From: Bacillota bacterium
GTDB lineage: Bacteria > Bacillota > UBA4882 > UBA8346
Assembly (NCBI GenBank): GCA_029776205.1
Contig: JAKOTQ010000001.1
Location: 32,196-96,195 of the forward strand
Direction of reading: 5' to 3'
DNA length: 64,000 nucleotides
Shown here: piece after piece, positions 28,231 through 37,074 of the stretch
Layout of the letters: every line of letters starts with the position of its first letter
Position numbering within the stretch: position 1 is the first letter of the stretch
Program-made: the position numbers and the translations under genes
Notes under the pieces: model-generated
What the model was told of the DNA's origin: nothing
The model's input: the letters and a program-made list of their open reading frames with translations, nothing else
Database searches by the model: none

Positions 28231-28872
28231 TTATTGAGCGCATCCTGCCAAACCGAGAATAATCGCAATTGCTATGTATAACCCATGTTTCCGGTTGGCT
28301 TCTTTTAAACTTGCATTTTCCATCCGCAAAATAGCAACTTCATTCTCCAACTGTTCAACCCGTTTCTTAAAGACCAACAGATCCGTGATAATTTGCTGGA
28401 TTTCTTTCTCCAACTCCATCTGTTCCTGAGTCACATTTTGCAGACCGGCATTGAGCTTGGTAATATCCTCTTTAAAAATCTGATCCTGACGGGTTAGCTC
28501 ATCCAATTGCTTGGAAAGGGAACTGTTTTCCGTCAAGACTTTGACCAATTCCTCACGGAATTCATTGGTCAGACTCCGCAGCAGCTTCACATCTTCCCTG
28601 CTGGCCGCCGTACTGCCCGCAGCCCCTTCCTTGAGAATCTTCGCAACGACCGTGGCCAGGGTATATCGATCCACCGGCTGATCCCCACGGAAGGTCTGAT
28701 CCTGATACAAAGCCAAATATCCTTTGTCTACCAGCTGTTTGACAGCTTGATAAGCCCAGTGGTTCGGCGGGACATCCACCGGATTGGCCGCAGCCAAGGC
28801 ACAGGTCATGATGGAAATTAGTAACAATACCGTGACACCAAGAACCAAACCCCATTTACTCAAATTGTTCAT
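28231..28872 (-). CDS. SLH-domain coiled-coil envelope protein with C-terminal membrane helix
   Basis: 213 residues. Signal peptide at residues 8-29 (ending CALAAAN). One SLH motif covers about residues 31-80 (VDVPPNHWAYQAVKQLVDKGYL ... is split as VPPNHWAYQAVKQLVDKGYL and DRYTLATVVAKIL). Residues 93-190 are a heptad-rich coiled coil. The C-terminus is a hydrophobic segment (LYIAIAIILGLAG, residues 198-210). In diderm Firmicutes such as Veillonella, OmpM proteins use SLH plus coiled coil to tie the outer membrane to peptidoglycan; here a single helix replaces the barrel. It overlaps the cohesin-like gene by four bases. Confidence 0.82.
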   Translation of the reverse strand: MNNLSKWGLVLGVTVLLLISIMTCALAAANPVDVPPNHWAYQAVKQLVDKGYLALYQDQTFRGDQPVDRYTLATVVAKILKEGAAGSTAASREDVKLLRSLTNEFREELVKVLTENSSLSKQLDELTRQDQIFKEDITKLNAGLQNVTQEQMELEKEIQQIITDLLVFKKRVEQLENEVAILRMENASLKEANRKHGLYIAIAIILGLAGCAQ

Positions 28873-30854
28873 TTTTTCTCCCCCTCAATTTTGTATTTTA
28901 CAGCAGACCATTCATAAGGAAGGATTTCTCCCTGTGCATTCATCACTTTAACCTTGGGCAACTCAATCTCTCCGTCTCCGGAACCGATCACCATCCAATC
29001 CAACCGACATAACGTCGTTTTCTCACCGTTAAACGGCTGCGACCGTTTCCCGCTCACAGTATGTATCAACCCGATGTTCCGGTCATTGGTTCCACCGTCC
29101 CACAACGCCAATTTCCCGTCATCCTCGACCAACATGGTTCCCCGAGAGATATTAACCAATCGCAACTGAGACGGATCATACTTGATATCCAACTCAAACG
29201 CACTGGCATCGTACAAATTATAGGCCGTCAGATCCACCGAGAAAAGTTGTCCCGAACGAAGACGCTGTGGCACTTCCAACTCCAATGTGAAAGGAAGTGA
29301 AGGAATAGCTACCATTCCCGGAATCTCAAAAGGAAGAATGTTGGACCCGCTGACTTTCACCATGAAATTCCCGATTTTAAATCCCCGAACGGGATTAAGC
29401 TTCCATGACACTTCAACCTCTTTCCCAAACTCCAAATCAGCAAGCAACCGTTCCGGATGTTCCCCGGCTGCCAAATTCAATCCATCAACCGGTACCAGCT
29501 CCACCCGGACATCCGCAGCTGTCAGTTGATCCGGGTTTTTCAATGCAAGCTTGACTGTTAATGGATTCGGCACCCATTGATTGGCTTCAACTCTCAGGTT
29601 GGGAATCTCCATCGTGGCCGTCAATATTGGAGGCTGCAAAATCCGAATTCTCCGGTTGACTTCATTGGCTTCCATCCCTTCTCCGGTCACCCGGATCCGA
29701 AAACTGGCATCGCCATAATAAAGACCAGTCGGTCGAATCTCCCAAACATGCTGGATCATCGCACCTGGAGCCAGTTCCGGAATAACAAACCGTTCAGAAT
29801 TTCCCATGGCCTCCAGCCCCGCAGGCAACTCCAACATCACTTCCACATCGCGGGCCATGACTTCTCCTTGGTGTTCCATATACATCACCACGGTATACGA
29901 ACGGGAATTAGGTCCGCTATATTGAACCTCAGCCGGTGCTGAAATCCCTAAAAAGCTTTTACCCGGTGCAAAAGTAATTCCGCCTAAACCATAATAAATC
30001 ACGATCGTATATTCTTTTCCCGGATCCAGTTTCCGCGGAAACCAGTACATCGCAATAGCACTGTCCAATTCATCTTCGCCTTGACGAACAAAAGGCCTTC
30101 CCGGTTCGAGCGGAATATCCCAGGGATGATCCGCCACATTTCCCCAATCCGCAAAAACGATCCGGTCCGGCGGTGTCACGCCGCCGCCTTTCAACGTCCC
30201 CTGAGCAATAACGGACGGTTGTTCGAAAGAATCGAAGGCTTGCCAAAAATCCGGATACTCCCCGGCATCAACGACATGATCATAATTAATCTGCCGTTCC
30301 CCCAACCGGAATGGCGCCCCGTCATTGCTTCCAAGCATCGTATCGATGGCCGCCCGAAGCCCGACTTCCACCGGACTTTCCCCGTTATTTTTAATAATGT
30401 AGCGAATTCGGGCCGTATCTTGGGCTCCCGTCGTCGGACTGGTGGTAATATCCAGAACCTGTTCCACCGTGACGGCCCCAAATTGACAGGTCATCGTAAT
30501 TTTACCATCGACCAGCCGGGGCGCTGCCACGATGGTTCCCGCCGGAAGCCCGGCCCCCGACCGTTTTACCGTCTCTTTACCATAAATATAGTCGGTTCCG
30601 TCGATTCGGACCGTCGTATACGATGTCCATGGCAAAGGATGCCCATAAATAAGGGCTTTATGGTCATCATCTTCCCGACCGGGGTCGCCTTCGGTGACAT
30701 CCACTGCAAAACGTCCGGTTTCGTTAGGGCTTTGATTGATAAAAATCTTGATATATTTATTCTCAACGGAAAGCAAATCACCGGATTCGCCCCAAACGGA
30801 CGACGAAACAACCAGTGCCAATACCATCAACAACCCAAAAATCCGATATTTCAT
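28869..30854 (-). CDS. Large secreted protein with CARDB-like and cohesin-like domains
   Basis: 661 residues from ATG at 30854 (MKYRIFGLLMVLALV), just after GAGGAGGTATCC; the frame continues to 30959 but that would overlap tonB. Signal peptide to about residue 23. Residues 25-310 form a beta-rich region without a firm family match. Residues about 315-510 look like tandem beta-sandwich (CARDB/NEW3-like) repeats with ELPAGLEAMG and PAGL-type blocks. Residues about 515-655 resemble a cohesin fold (LEVPQRLRSGQLFSVDL; FELDIKYDPSQLRLVNI). It probably sits in the periplasm or on the surface. Cohesin-like domains also occur outside cellulosomes, so a dockerin partner is not implied. Confidence 0.75.
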   Translation of the reverse strand: MKYRIFGLLMVLALVVSSSVWGESGDLLSVENKYIKIFINQSPNETGRFAVDVTEGDPGREDDDHKALIYGHPLPWTSYTTVRIDGTDYIYGKETVKRSGAGLPAGTIVAAPRLVDGKITMTCQFGAVTVEQVLDITTSPTTGAQDTARIRYIIKNNGESPVEVGLRAAIDTMLGSNDGAPFRLGERQINYDHVVDAGEYPDFWQAFDSFEQPSVIAQGTLKGGGVTPPDRIVFADWGNVADHPWDIPLEPGRPFVRQGEDELDSAIAMYWFPRKLDPGKEYTIVIYYGLGGITFAPGKSFLGISAPAEVQYSGPNSRSYTVVMYMEHQGEVMARDVEVMLELPAGLEAMGNSERFVIPELAPGAMIQHVWEIRPTGLYYGDASFRIRVTGEGMEANEVNRRIRILQPPILTATMEIPNLRVEANQWVPNPLTVKLALKNPDQLTAADVRVELVPVDGLNLAAGEHPERLLADLEFGKEVEVSWKLNPVRGFKIGNFMVKVSGSNILPFEIPGMVAIPSLPFTLELEVPQRLRSGQLFSVDLTAYNLYDASAFELDIKYDPSQLRLVNISRGTMLVEDDGKLALWDGGTNDRNIGLIHTVSGKRSQPFNGEKTTLCRLDWMVIGSGDGEIELPKVKVMNAQGEILPYEWSAVKYKIEGEKK

Positions 30855-30864
30855 GGATACCTCC

Positions 30865-31698
30865 TCAAGGCCGGGTTCGCGAACCCAACAAGCGATATTC
30901 AACCATTGGCGCTTGCATCCTGAATATAATCTGCACATCCACATAATAGGGGTGATCATTGGAATTAAAATGCCATTCCTTGCGGATATAATCCTGTGCC
31001 GATTTATCCAAGCGGGAATCGCCTGATGACTGTCTTAATTCAATCCCCTCAATGGTTCCGTTGGCAAAGACCAAGACTCTGAGGATCACATCACCTTCTT
31101 TGCCTTCATTCAACGCGTTTTTAGGATAAGTCGGCTGTTTTACCAATCCCCTTTTGGAAAACATCCCGCTTCCGTCTCCTAAACTTCTAGCCGCCGGCTT
31201 GCCCTGATTCCCACCCGGGCTGGTTCCCCCGCTGCTGCCTTCGTTTTCAGAGCTTGCCGTCTGCGATGAAGCCACTTCAGGTTTAGGCGGCTCAGGCTTT
31301 ACCTGTTTCTCTTGTTCCGGATTTTCAACTACCTTTGGCCTATCCGACACATTGGGCTGTTCTAGCGGTTTCGGCTTTTCCAACGGTTTTGGTTTTTCTA
31401 CCAAAGGCTTTTCCACCCGTTGAGCAGGACGTTCAGCTATAGGATCCGGCCGTCTTTCCGCCTGGACAACCTTTGGAGCAGAAACCACCCGAGGTGTAGC
31501 CGGTTCCAGTAACGGTTGAACTTCCGCTTCAACCTCTTCCCTATCTCCTTCCAAATCGATCAGCCCGGTCGAATATGTATCCAATGTGGTATTTCCGTTA
31601 AAAACTCCCGCGGGGAAAGCAATAAGAAACAACAACCCATGAAGAAATACGGAAAGAACCATCGCTATACGATAATTTTGACGTTCAATGCGTGTCAT
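30865..31698 (-). CDS. tonB: TonB-family energy transducer
   Basis: 277 residues. One N-terminal membrane helix (residues 11-33, IAMVLSVFLHGLLFLIAFPAG), a long Pro/Lys/Glu-rich spacer with EKPKPLEQP-type repeats (about 75-150), a Gly/Ser linker, and a C-terminal TonB domain from about residue 187 (PTYPKNALNEGKEGDVILRV). It would span the periplasm and pass proton-motive energy from ExbBD to outer-membrane receptors. No TonB-dependent receptor is in the window. It lies between exbD and the cohesin-like gene, 11 bases after exbD. Confidence 0.88.
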   Translation of the reverse strand: MTRIERQNYRIAMVLSVFLHGLLFLIAFPAGVFNGNTTLDTYSTGLIDLEGDREEVEAEVQPLLEPATPRVVSAPKVVQAERRPDPIAERPAQRVEKPLVEKPKPLEKPKPLEQPNVSDRPKVVENPEQEKQVKPEPPKPEVASSQTASSENEGSSGGTSPGGNQGKPAARSLGDGSGMFSKRGLVKQPTYPKNALNEGKEGDVILRVLVFANGTIEGIELRQSSGDSRLDKSAQDYIRKEWHFNSNDHPYYVDVQIIFRMQAPMVEYRLLGSRTRP

Positions 31699-31709
31699 CT
31701 CATTAACTC

Positions 31710-32129
31710 CTACTCCGCGGAATGCGGCATTTGCTGCCGGTCAACTCCCCAAAGCGGCTTGTCAACTCCGAAACTTGCCAGAGCATCAGTCACTGCAATA
31801 ATCGCCCGGTACGGAACGCTGGCATCCGGTTTAACAATAAATCGGGTTTCCCGATTGCGGCTCAATTCTTCGGCTATCCTATCTCCGAGAACAGCCATAG
31901 ACACCGGTTCTTCACCGAAAAACACCTGAACATTATGATCAATACTGATCACAACTGTATTTTGCTCCGTTTGCCCCAGATGGACTGTTTTAGGTAAATC
32001 CACTTCCACCCCGGTTTGGGCGCTTTTAAAAGTCGAAAAAATAAAAAAGAAAATAAGCATAAAGCAAAGCACATCGATGAGCGGCACAATATCAATCCGG
32101 GGCACTCTGCGTTTAATTTGTAGTTTCAT
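31710..32129 (-). CDS. exbD: ExbD/TolR-family proton channel subunit
   Basis: 139 residues from ATG at 32129 (MKLQIKRRVPR); GTG at 32138 is a possible alternative. A single helix near residues 14-36 carries the conserved membrane Asp in PLIDVLCFMLIFFFIFSTF, needed for proton coupling. A periplasmic domain follows. The start overlaps exbB by 17 bases. Sequence alone cannot separate ExbD from TolR, but the adjacent tonB and lack of tolA/pal favour ExbD. Confidence 0.9.
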   Translation of the reverse strand: MKLQIKRRVPRIDIVPLIDVLCFMLIFFFIFSTFKSAQTGVEVDLPKTVHLGQTEQNTVVISIDHNVQVFFGEEPVSMAVLGDRIAEELSRNRETRFIVKPDASVPYRAIIAVTDALASFGVDKPLWGVDRQQMPHSAE

Positions 32130-32742
32130 GATATTCACCCGGACTTTGTTGAATGATGGCCATAATTTCCTCAGCTTCAGCAGTCAACTTCTGAGCCTGC
32201 TTTTCAGCCAATCTATAGAAAAAGTTCACACAAAAGAGAACCGGAATAGCGATGGCCAAACCAAAGGCCGTTGTATATAAGGCTTCGGCAATCCCAGCAC
32301 TCATACGCTCTGCCTGATTTTGCGCGACAACCGACAAAGCACCGAAGGACCGAATAATACCAGTCACCGTCCCCAAAAGTCCCAACAAAGGACTAGCAGT
32401 GACGATCGTGTCCAATACGCCAAGACCCCGTTGAAACCGTTCCAACTCAGCATAGCCAGCCGCTTCCGCAGCTTTTTCCATCCTTTCCGGACTGTGCCCC
32501 CAGTGTTGGACAATCACAGCGGCAATTCGGCCCAACGCCGAATTCCATCCGTTGGTCAAAGCTTTAGCTTCCTCAATTTTCCCTTGACCGAGATAAACTT
32601 TGATAAGCTTGATTTCCCGTTCTTCCCAACGGTTCGCCCGATAATAAAAAAGTGCCCGTTCAATAATGATGGTGAGCGCCGTCAAAGAACATATCCCCAG
32701 CGGAATCATAACCACGCCGCCTTTAACGAAAAATTGCCACAT
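32113..32742 (-). CDS. exbB: ExbB/TolQ/MotA-family proton channel
   Basis: 209 residues with three membrane helices (about 9-27, 107-127 and 155-180). The conserved ASPLLGLLGTVTGIIRSF segment in helix 2 and the small-residue-rich helix 3 (ALYTTAFGLAIAIPVLF) match ExbB. It forms the pentameric channel around ExbD. It begins the operon exbB-exbD-tonB-cohesin-like-SLH; ATG follows AAGGAGGCGGG. Confidence 0.9.
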   Translation of the reverse strand: MWQFFVKGGVVMIPLGICSLTALTIIIERALFYYRANRWEEREIKLIKVYLGQGKIEEAKALTNGWNSALGRIAAVIVQHWGHSPERMEKAAEAAGYAELERFQRGLGVLDTIVTASPLLGLLGTVTGIIRSFGALSVVAQNQAERMSAGIAEALYTTAFGLAIAIPVLFCVNFFYRLAEKQAQKLTAEAEEIMAIIQQSPGEYHETTN

Positions 32743-32911
32743 CTTCCCGCCTCCTTGAAAGTACTATTTAACAATTTCGACACAGGGATCTATATTCCTC
32801 TATCATTCCATCGGATACCATCAAAACATCGAAGAGAAATCCGCTGCTCAGAAGGAATTAACCTCCTCTTTCACGAATCAATTTTGATAATACTTTTATT
32901 GGAGGTTTAAT

Positions 32912-33841
32912 GTGTCGAGGCAGCCTTGTCTAAAAAAATTGGCCTTATTTTGTCAAAATTGCTTTTTTCAAATCTTCTTTTTTCTCGTCAGAATTTGCCC
33001 GCTCCGTACCGGACTGTTTTTTGGCCGATTATTGGGTCTTACAGCATATTCGATCCTTAAATCCCGCCGAAACATTACGCTTTCCAACATTGAACATGCC
33101 AAAATCCAAGGATTTTTAAAAAAGGCGCCCGACAGCCGAAAGTTAGCCCGAGCTGTATGGAAACACCTAGGTTACTTAGGGAGCGAATTTTTATATTATT
33201 ACTCCCACGATCATCGGCACTTGTTACAACGGGTAACCATCGAAGGCGAGGAGCATCTTCAATCGGTATTGGCTAAGCAAAAAGGGGCCATTATGGCTTC
33301 GGCACATATCGGTAACTGGGAGCTGATCGGACTTTGTTTGTCAGTGAAAGGCTACAAACTATGCCCTCTTGTTAAACCCCAGGAAAATCCGTTTTTCAAT
33401 CGGCTCATCACTGCTAAACGGGAATCTGTCGGAATGAAAACTATCTCCCGTAATGGTTTTTTAAGACCCATCCTTCAAGCCCTAACCCGTAATGAAATAG
33501 TGCCGTTCATTATGGATCAAACCGATTTTCTAGGCGTAAAATTGGACTTTTTCGGGCGTCCGGCCTATCTTCCTGCCGGACCAGCTCAGTTTGCCATCAA
33601 AACCGGTACTCCGTTGATTTTTGTTCACATTGTCCGCGAGTCGCTGCTGTCTCACAAAATTATCATCTCTGAAGAGATTATTCCGGCATCAACCGGAGAT
33701 ACCGCATCCGACATCCGGGAAACCACCAAAATCCTTGCCAAAATTATCGAAAGAACCATCGACGATCAACCCGAACAATGGCTTTGGATGCATAAGCTTT
33801 GGAAAATGCCCAAAACAGCGGAACCTCATTCTACCGAATGA
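32912..33841 (+). CDS. Lysophospholipid/lipid A-type acyltransferase (LpxL/HtrB family)
   Basis: 309 residues. Start is GTG at 32912, seven bases after GGAGG (32901-32905). N-terminal membrane helix (residues 17-45). The catalytic His-x4-Glu motif is AHIGNWE (H132, E137), and the C-terminal [10 protein letters not shown] matches the family. Homologues add secondary acyl chains to lipid A at the inner face of the cytoplasmic membrane. In a spore-former this supports an LPS-type outer membrane. It is divergent from exbB and overlaps the ispF end by 16 bases. Other lpx genes are not in the window. Confidence 0.88.
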   Translation: MSRQPCLKKLALFCQNCFFQIFFFLVRICPLRTGLFFGRLLGLTAYSILKSRRNITLSNIEHAKIQGFLKKAPDSRKLARAVWKHLGYLGSEFLYYYSHDHRHLLQRVTIEGEEHLQSVLAKQKGAIMASAHIGNWELIGLCLSVKGYKLCPLVKPQENPFFNRLITAKRESVGMKTISRNGFLRPILQALTRNEIVPFIMDQTDFLGVKLDFFGRPAYLPAGPAQFAIKTGTPLIFVHIVRESLLSHKIIISEEIIPASTGDTASDIRETTKILAKIIERTIDDQPEQWLWMHKLWKMPKTAEPHSTE

Positions 33842-34320
33842 GGTTCTAACTTTTCATCGACCAAGGCAACAGCCATAGATGCCATTCCTTCGCCCGTTCC
33901 TGTAAATCCCAGCCCTTCTGTGGTTGTCGCCTTAATATTAACCTGATTGACTTCAATTTCAAGATCAACGGCGATATTCTCCGTCATTTGCTGGATATAT
34001 CCAGCCAATTTCGGCCGTTGGGCAATGATCGTCGCATCCAGGTTGACGATGCGAAAACCTTTTTCCCGGATCAACCTGCCTACATATTGTAGCAACTTAC
34101 GACTGTCGGCACCCCGATAAGCCGGATCATTATCAGGAAAATGAACCCCGATATCCCGTAAACCTGCGGCTCCCAACAAAGCATCCATGATAGCATGAAT
34201 CAATACATCCGCATCAGAATGACCCAAAAGTCCAAGATCATAAGGAATCTCCACGCCTCCCAGGATCAGTTTCCGTTCCGGCACCAGCCGGTGGACATCA
34301 AACCCTTGCCCGACCCGCAT
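33826..34320 (-). CDS. ispF: 2-C-methyl-D-erythritol 2,4-cyclodiphosphate synthase
   Basis: 164 residues. Metal-binding DVHR in [35 protein letters not shown] and the C-terminal [14 protein letters not shown] are family signatures. It performs the fifth step of the MEP isoprenoid pathway. The start overlaps ispD by 23 bases, so the two are coupled. Confidence 0.96.
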   Translation of the reverse strand: MRVGQGFDVHRLVPERKLILGGVEIPYDLGLLGHSDADVLIHAIMDALLGAAGLRDIGVHFPDNDPAYRGADSRKLLQYVGRLIREKGFRIVNLDATIIAQRPKLAGYIQQMTENIAVDLEIEVNQVNIKATTTEGLGFTGTGEGMASMAVALVDEKLEPHSVE

Positions 34321-35053
34321 CTTCTCTCCTCCTTAATATCGCTTCCGCCATCGCCAAATCCTCCGGTGTGGTGATTTTCAAGTTTTCATAGGATCCCATC
34401 ACCATTTTAACCGGATAACCACACGCTTCAACCACACCGCAATCATCAGAGAACAAACGGCCCCCACCGGCAACTTCACGGTAGCATCGGCATAACAACT
34501 CTAAATCAAAGGTTTGCGGCGTCTGAATCGCCCACAAAGACGACCGGTCCGGCGTATGGCGGATCCATCCGTCCGCATCCACCTGTTTTATCGTATCTTT
34601 GACCGGGACTCCAATACCGGCGGCCTGGTATGTATAAGCAGCAGCAACTGCCCTTTCCAACTGCTCGGAAGTGATCAATGCCCGAGCCCCGTCATGAATC
34701 ACCACCAACGCTCGGCTCGGCTCGATTCCCAACTCGCCCGTGACAAACCTCAGACCGTTAAAGACCGAATCCTGCCGCTCCGCTCCGCCAGCCGTAATAT
34801 TCACCGGTATTCTCCAACCCCTGCTCTTTTCGGACAAAAACCCTTGGAACCGCTCCGATTCAGCAGGATTCACCACCAAAACGATCCGATCCACTATCAA
34901 TGAATGTTGGAAGGTCTCCAACGTATGTTCTAAAACCGGTTTCCCGGCTAATGGCAGCCAAATCTTATTCACAGCAGCTCCCATCCGTTTTCCCGACCCG
35001 GCCGCCGCAATGATCGCCACCACAACTTTTTCTTTATACACCAATATCACCAC
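34298..35053 (-). CDS. ispD: 2-C-methyl-D-erythritol 4-phosphate cytidylyltransferase
   Basis: 251 residues. CTP-binding [13 protein letters not shown] near residue 13, [11 protein letters not shown] (about residue 113), and [10 protein letters not shown] and [12 protein letters not shown] in the C-terminal half. It activates MEP with CTP. The start is GTG at 35053 or a GTG nine bases later ([11 protein letters not shown]); neither has a strong ribosome site. It follows the PIN/TRAM gene as in many Firmicutes, but a terminator and repeat element B lie between them. Confidence 0.95.
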   Translation of the reverse strand: MVILVYKEKVVVAIIAAAGSGKRMGAAVNKIWLPLAGKPVLEHTLETFQHSLIVDRIVLVVNPAESERFQGFLSEKSRGWRIPVNITAGGAERQDSVFNGLRFVTGELGIEPSRALVVIHDGARALITSEQLERAVAAAYTYQAAGIGVPVKDTIKQVDADGWIRHTPDRSSLWAIQTPQTFDLELLCRCYREVAGGGRLFSDDCGVVEACGYPVKMVMGSYENLKITTPEDLAMAEAILRRREDAGRARV

Positions 35054-35096
35054 GTGACCAATTCAAGATTAACCTCTTATTTCCTGCTAAGCCCAT

Positions 35097-35118
35097 AAAA
35101 AAAGTGCCAAAATGGCAC
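35097..35118 (-). terminator. Terminator upstream of ispD
   Basis: GTGCCA (35104-35109) pairs with TGGCAC (35113-35118); on the minus strand seven T follow (plus 35097-35103). It ends transcripts from the PIN/TRAM gene and separates them from ispDF. Confidence 0.8.
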
Positions 35119-35144
35119 AACCTCAATGAAAGTCAGTTTATGGT

Positions 35145-35319
35145 ACCATAGTACACAATACAAAGTTCACAAATAATTTTGGGTTCGAGGTGCTAGGTTC
35201 TGGGTTCTAGGTGATGGTAGGAATGCGTTGGCATTCCTTCCTTACTATTGCCCAGTACCCAGTCCCTAGTGTCCAGTACCTATTACCCAAAACTACTGAC
35301 CGTTGTCTCCTATCTCCTG
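35145..35319. repeat. Intergenic degenerate palindrome, element B
   Basis: The core is an imperfect palindrome from 35179 to 35290, starting and ending as TTGGG/CCCAA. Its centre is AGGAATGC-GTTG-GCATTCCT (35219-35238), a perfect 8-base stem. Arms consist of CTAGG/CCAGTACC-type words. Its 16-mer GGGTTCGAGGTGCTAG (35181-35196) recurs as an exact reverse complement in element D (52849-52864). Confidence 0.65.
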
Positions 35320-36357
35320 TTACGATGTCACCTTCACCATCAAAACTTCTTTCGGTTTGGCGAAGATCATACGGCCGGCAGATGTTTGAAGCACGCTGGT
35401 AACCAAGACCTCGATATCCAAACCGATATAATTTCGACCCCCTTCAACCACGATCATCGTTCCATCATCAAGATATCCGATACCCTGACCATATTCCTTG
35501 CCATCCCGCAATACATGAACTGTCATCTCTTCACCCGGGAGTACCAATGGTTTAATGGCATTAGATAGTTCATTAATGTTCAACACTTGAACCCCGTACA
35601 ATTCAGCGACTTTATTCAGGTTAAAATCATTGGTAATGACCTTGGCATCCATTTCCCTAGCCAATTTAAGTAGCTTGGTATCCACCTCATTGATCTCACC
35701 ATAATCCCGGTCAAAAATCTTAATCGTAACCTGATTTTCCTTTTGCATCTTGTTTAACAGATCCAGCCCCCGTCGACCCCGGTTACGTCGAAGCGTATCT
35801 GCTGAATCCGCAATTTTTTGCAACTCGCCAACGACAAAATTGGGTACAATCAGTACACCTTCAAGAAAACCGGTTTTACAAAGATCGGCAATACGACCGT
35901 CAATGATAGCACTGGTGTCCAAAATTTTAAAACAACTACTTCCCGTTACCGGCCGCATCAATTCATCATTTCGATTCAAAAAGGATTGCTGGAACTCCCG
36001 GGCTTTTGTCGAAGCGATCATTCCGGAAATACCGGTAGTCAGCAAAAATAGCAGCAACAGAAATCCAACTTTCTCATCCAGCGCCAATGAATCCAGAAAC
36101 GGTTTAAAAATAACCGACAATAGGGCGCTCAAGGATAACCCAAAAATCAGTCCTACCGCCTTAACCAAAAGCTCCTGCCCGGACATTTTCGTAAAAAAAC
36201 CGATAATCTGTTTAAGGATGAATTTGTAACCAAGACCTCCTGCTACCATCCCTCCAAGAATCCATGGAATTTTCCATCCAAAGTCCTTTTGGAATAAGGA
36301 AAAGCCATATCCAGCCACGCCTCCTACAGTTATCCAATATACCATCCGCCAATTCAC
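35320..36357 (-). CDS. PIN/TRAM-domain membrane protein (YacL family)
   Basis: 345 residues. Four hydrophobic helices occupy about residues 5-115. A PIN nuclease-like domain follows (about 140-265; LDTSAIIDGRIADL, VTNDFNLNKVA with acidic residues), then a C-terminal TRAM domain (about 275-335). YacL-type proteins are conserved beside disA/ispD in Firmicutes; the RNA target is not established. Start is GTG at 36357 after GGGAGGTG with ten bases spacing; ATG at 36345 is an alternative. Confidence 0.9.
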   Translation of the reverse strand: MNWRMVYWITVGGVAGYGFSLFQKDFGWKIPWILGGMVAGGLGYKFILKQIIGFFTKMSGQELLVKAVGLIFGLSLSALLSVIFKPFLDSLALDEKVGFLLLLFLLTTGISGMIASTKAREFQQSFLNRNDELMRPVTGSSCFKILDTSAIIDGRIADLCKTGFLEGVLIVPNFVVGELQKIADSADTLRRNRGRRGLDLLNKMQKENQVTIKIFDRDYGEINEVDTKLLKLAREMDAKVITNDFNLNKVAELYGVQVLNINELSNAIKPLVLPGEEMTVHVLRDGKEYGQGIGYLDDGTMIVVEGGRNYIGLDIEVLVTSVLQTSAGRMIFAKPKEVLMVKVTS

Positions 36358-36441
36358 GAATAAAATACACCTCCCAACATGATACCATCCAAGATCAGTG
36401 TTTACATTATTTTCCCATTTTATCCGTATTTCCCGAAAAAT

Positions 36442-36467
36442 AAAAAAACACGGAAAATTCCGTGTTT
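36442..36467 (-). terminator. Terminator of carD
   Basis: AAACACGGAA (36446-36455) pairs with TTCCGTGTTT (36458-36467); the minus strand ends in seven T. Confidence 0.8.
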
Positions 36468-36480
36468 CGACAATGGTAGT

Positions 36481-36957
36481 TTAATTGAGATAAGTGTTTA
36501 ACATTTCAACCGCTTGAGTTTCACCGATATTTTGAGCCAAAACCAATTCACTGATGAGAATTCGCCGGGCATTTTCAAACATCTTTCTTTCGCCGGTCGA
36601 TAACCCTTTCTGCCGATCCCGCAACGATAAATTGCGCACCACTTCGGCCACCTCATAAATACTGCCGCTTTTAATCTTCTCCATATTGGCCCGGTAACGA
36701 TGATTCCAATTCAGCGGCATCAAGGTTGGCTCCGTTTTCAACAGTTCAAGGACTTTTCGAATTTCACTTTCATCAACCACCTGCCGGAGTCCCACTTCAT
36801 CTACCTTATGCATGGGAACCATGGCGCGCATCTCACCTAGTGGCAACCGGATAATATAATATCGCAGTTTCTCGCCTGATATCTCCTTCTCTTCGATGGC
36901 TTCAATAATTCCGGCGCCATGCATCGGATAGACAACCTTATCGCCAATATTAAACAT
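36481..36957 (-). CDS. carD: CarD/CdnL-family RNA polymerase-binding regulator
   Basis: 158 residues from ATG at 36957 (MFNIGDKVVYPMHGAG), eight bases after GGAGG; the longer frame to 37050 is rejected. The N-terminal Tudor-like RNAP-interaction domain (residues 1-60) and helical C-terminal DNA-binding domain (NWNHRYRANMEKIKSG onwards) are complete. CarD stabilises open promoter complexes at housekeeping promoters. It is a normal member of the radA-disA-carD-PIN/TRAM neighbourhood, but here the cellodextrin cassette separates it from disA. Confidence 0.93.
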   Translation of the reverse strand: MFNIGDKVVYPMHGAGIIEAIEEKEISGEKLRYYIIRLPLGEMRAMVPMHKVDEVGLRQVVDESEIRKVLELLKTEPTLMPLNWNHRYRANMEKIKSGSIYEVAEVVRNLSLRDRQKGLSTGERKMFENARRILISELVLAQNIGETQAVEMLNTYLN

Positions 36958-37074
36958 ATTTAACCTCCGACCGAATATCACCCTTATTATACCATAGACT
37001 GCCAATAATCGCAAGTTAAATATTTTAACAGTTTTCGGATGTATTGTCAATATGTTTGTTATCTTTTTTGTAAT

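Noticed and set aside
28869..30854. Cellulosome scaffoldin
   Set aside because: Only one cohesin-like domain, no carbohydrate-binding module and no dockerin protein in the window; the neighbouring Ton genes suggest an envelope role.
30081..30923. 280-codon plus-strand frame antisense to the cohesin-like gene
   Set aside because: It is a shadow of the real gene: basic, Pro/Arg-rich translation with no ribosome site, running through the tonB 3' end.
30855..30959. N-terminal extension of the cohesin-like protein
   Set aside because: It overlaps tonB; the internal ATG at 30854 has GAGGAGG and begins a clean signal peptide.
35145..35319. CRISPR array or tRNA in the repeat-like gap
   Set aside because: There is no regular repeat-spacer period, and no cloverleaf; the gap is an imperfect palindrome.
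36958..37050. N-terminal extension of carD
   Set aside because: The family always starts at M-F-x-I-G-D-x-V-V-Y-P, and GGAGG lies just before that ATG.
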